From the NCBI GenBank assembly GCA_002334985.1, contig DDBY01000189.1:1-5456 (forward strand): a stretch of 5,456 nucleotides of DNA, written 5' to 3'. The stretch comes from Micavibrio sp. UBA2020. GTDB taxonomy: Bacteria; Pseudomonadota; Alphaproteobacteria; Micavibrionales; UBA2020. The notes below the pieces were generated by a model. It saw only the letters and a program-made list of their open reading frames with translations. It had not been told where the DNA came from and made no database searches. This document shows, one piece after another, positions 5,410 to 5,456 of the stretch (position 1 is its first letter; every line of letters starts with the position of its first letter). The position numbers were made by a program, and so were the translations under genes.

Positions 5410-5456
5410 AGGGCATCCTCCCGGATTGCCCAGAGCGTCTCTGGAAAGCGTCCCCT
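5410..5456 (+). ncRNA. probable linker and start of a second glycine aptamer (cut by the window edge)
   Basis: After the first aptamer, GGGCA (5411-5415) can pair with TGCCC (5427-5431), extended by TCC (5416-5418) with GGA (5423-5425). This overlaps a mutually exclusive hairpin CCAGAG-CGT-CTCTGG (5430-5444). The sequence CTCTGGAAAGCGTCCCC (5439-5455) resembles the 5' side (P1 and P2 strands) of a second glycine aptamer, as in the common tandem arrangement. Only about 20 bases of it are visible, so this is an inference. Confidence 0.5.

Noticed and set aside
5225..5416. 63-codon minus-strand open frame over the riboswitch
   Set aside because: It lies opposite a structured glycine aptamer with conserved core sequence and overlaps the start of the AI-2E gene; there is no supporting ribosome binding site.

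Overview
The window looks like ordinary chromosomal sequence from a moderately GC-rich Gram-negative bacterium, most likely an alphaproteobacterium. This rests on the FadD-type acyl-CoA ligase sequence style, the codon choice and the gcvT-type glycine riboswitch. The assignment is inference from the sequence and no database search was possible.

Layout, left to right. Positions 1-102 hold a perfect 24-bp palindrome and possibly the 3' end of an unrecognised plus-strand gene. A consensus -35 box at 153-158 precedes a small orphan gene (241-759, +) for a lysine/alanine-rich, helical, soluble protein of unknown function. It ends at a strong intrinsic terminator (781-813). A 308-bp gap follows, with two alternating purine/pyrimidine tracts and a terminator-like hairpin that points leftward although no leftward gene ends there. 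Next is a complete long-chain acyl-CoA ligase of the FadD type (1068-2876, +), which stops at a bidirectional terminator (2892-2922). Convergent to it is a two-gene minus-strand operon (5235 down to 2941) encoding two paralogous AI-2E/PerM-family multi-pass membrane proteins. The two still share a 50-bp stretch of near-identical DNA.

The right end is a divergent regulatory region. A minus-strand promoter for the AI-2E pair and a plus-strand promoter candidate overlap almost completely as a TTGAC...GTCAA dyad. The plus-strand transcript then enters a textbook glycine riboswitch aptamer (5330-5409), with a probable second aptamer cut off by the window edge. The regulated gene, probably a glycine-cleavage gene such as gcvT, lies outside the window.

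Functionally the units look separate: fatty-acid activation (fadD), membrane transport of unknown substrate (AI-2E pair), and glycine sensing for an off-window gene. I see no mobile element, CRISPR array, tRNA or rRNA, and no convincing undescribed multi-gene system. The most useful leads are the overlapping divergent promoter/riboswitch region, the tandem transporter duplication, the orphan leftward terminator and the orphan small gene.
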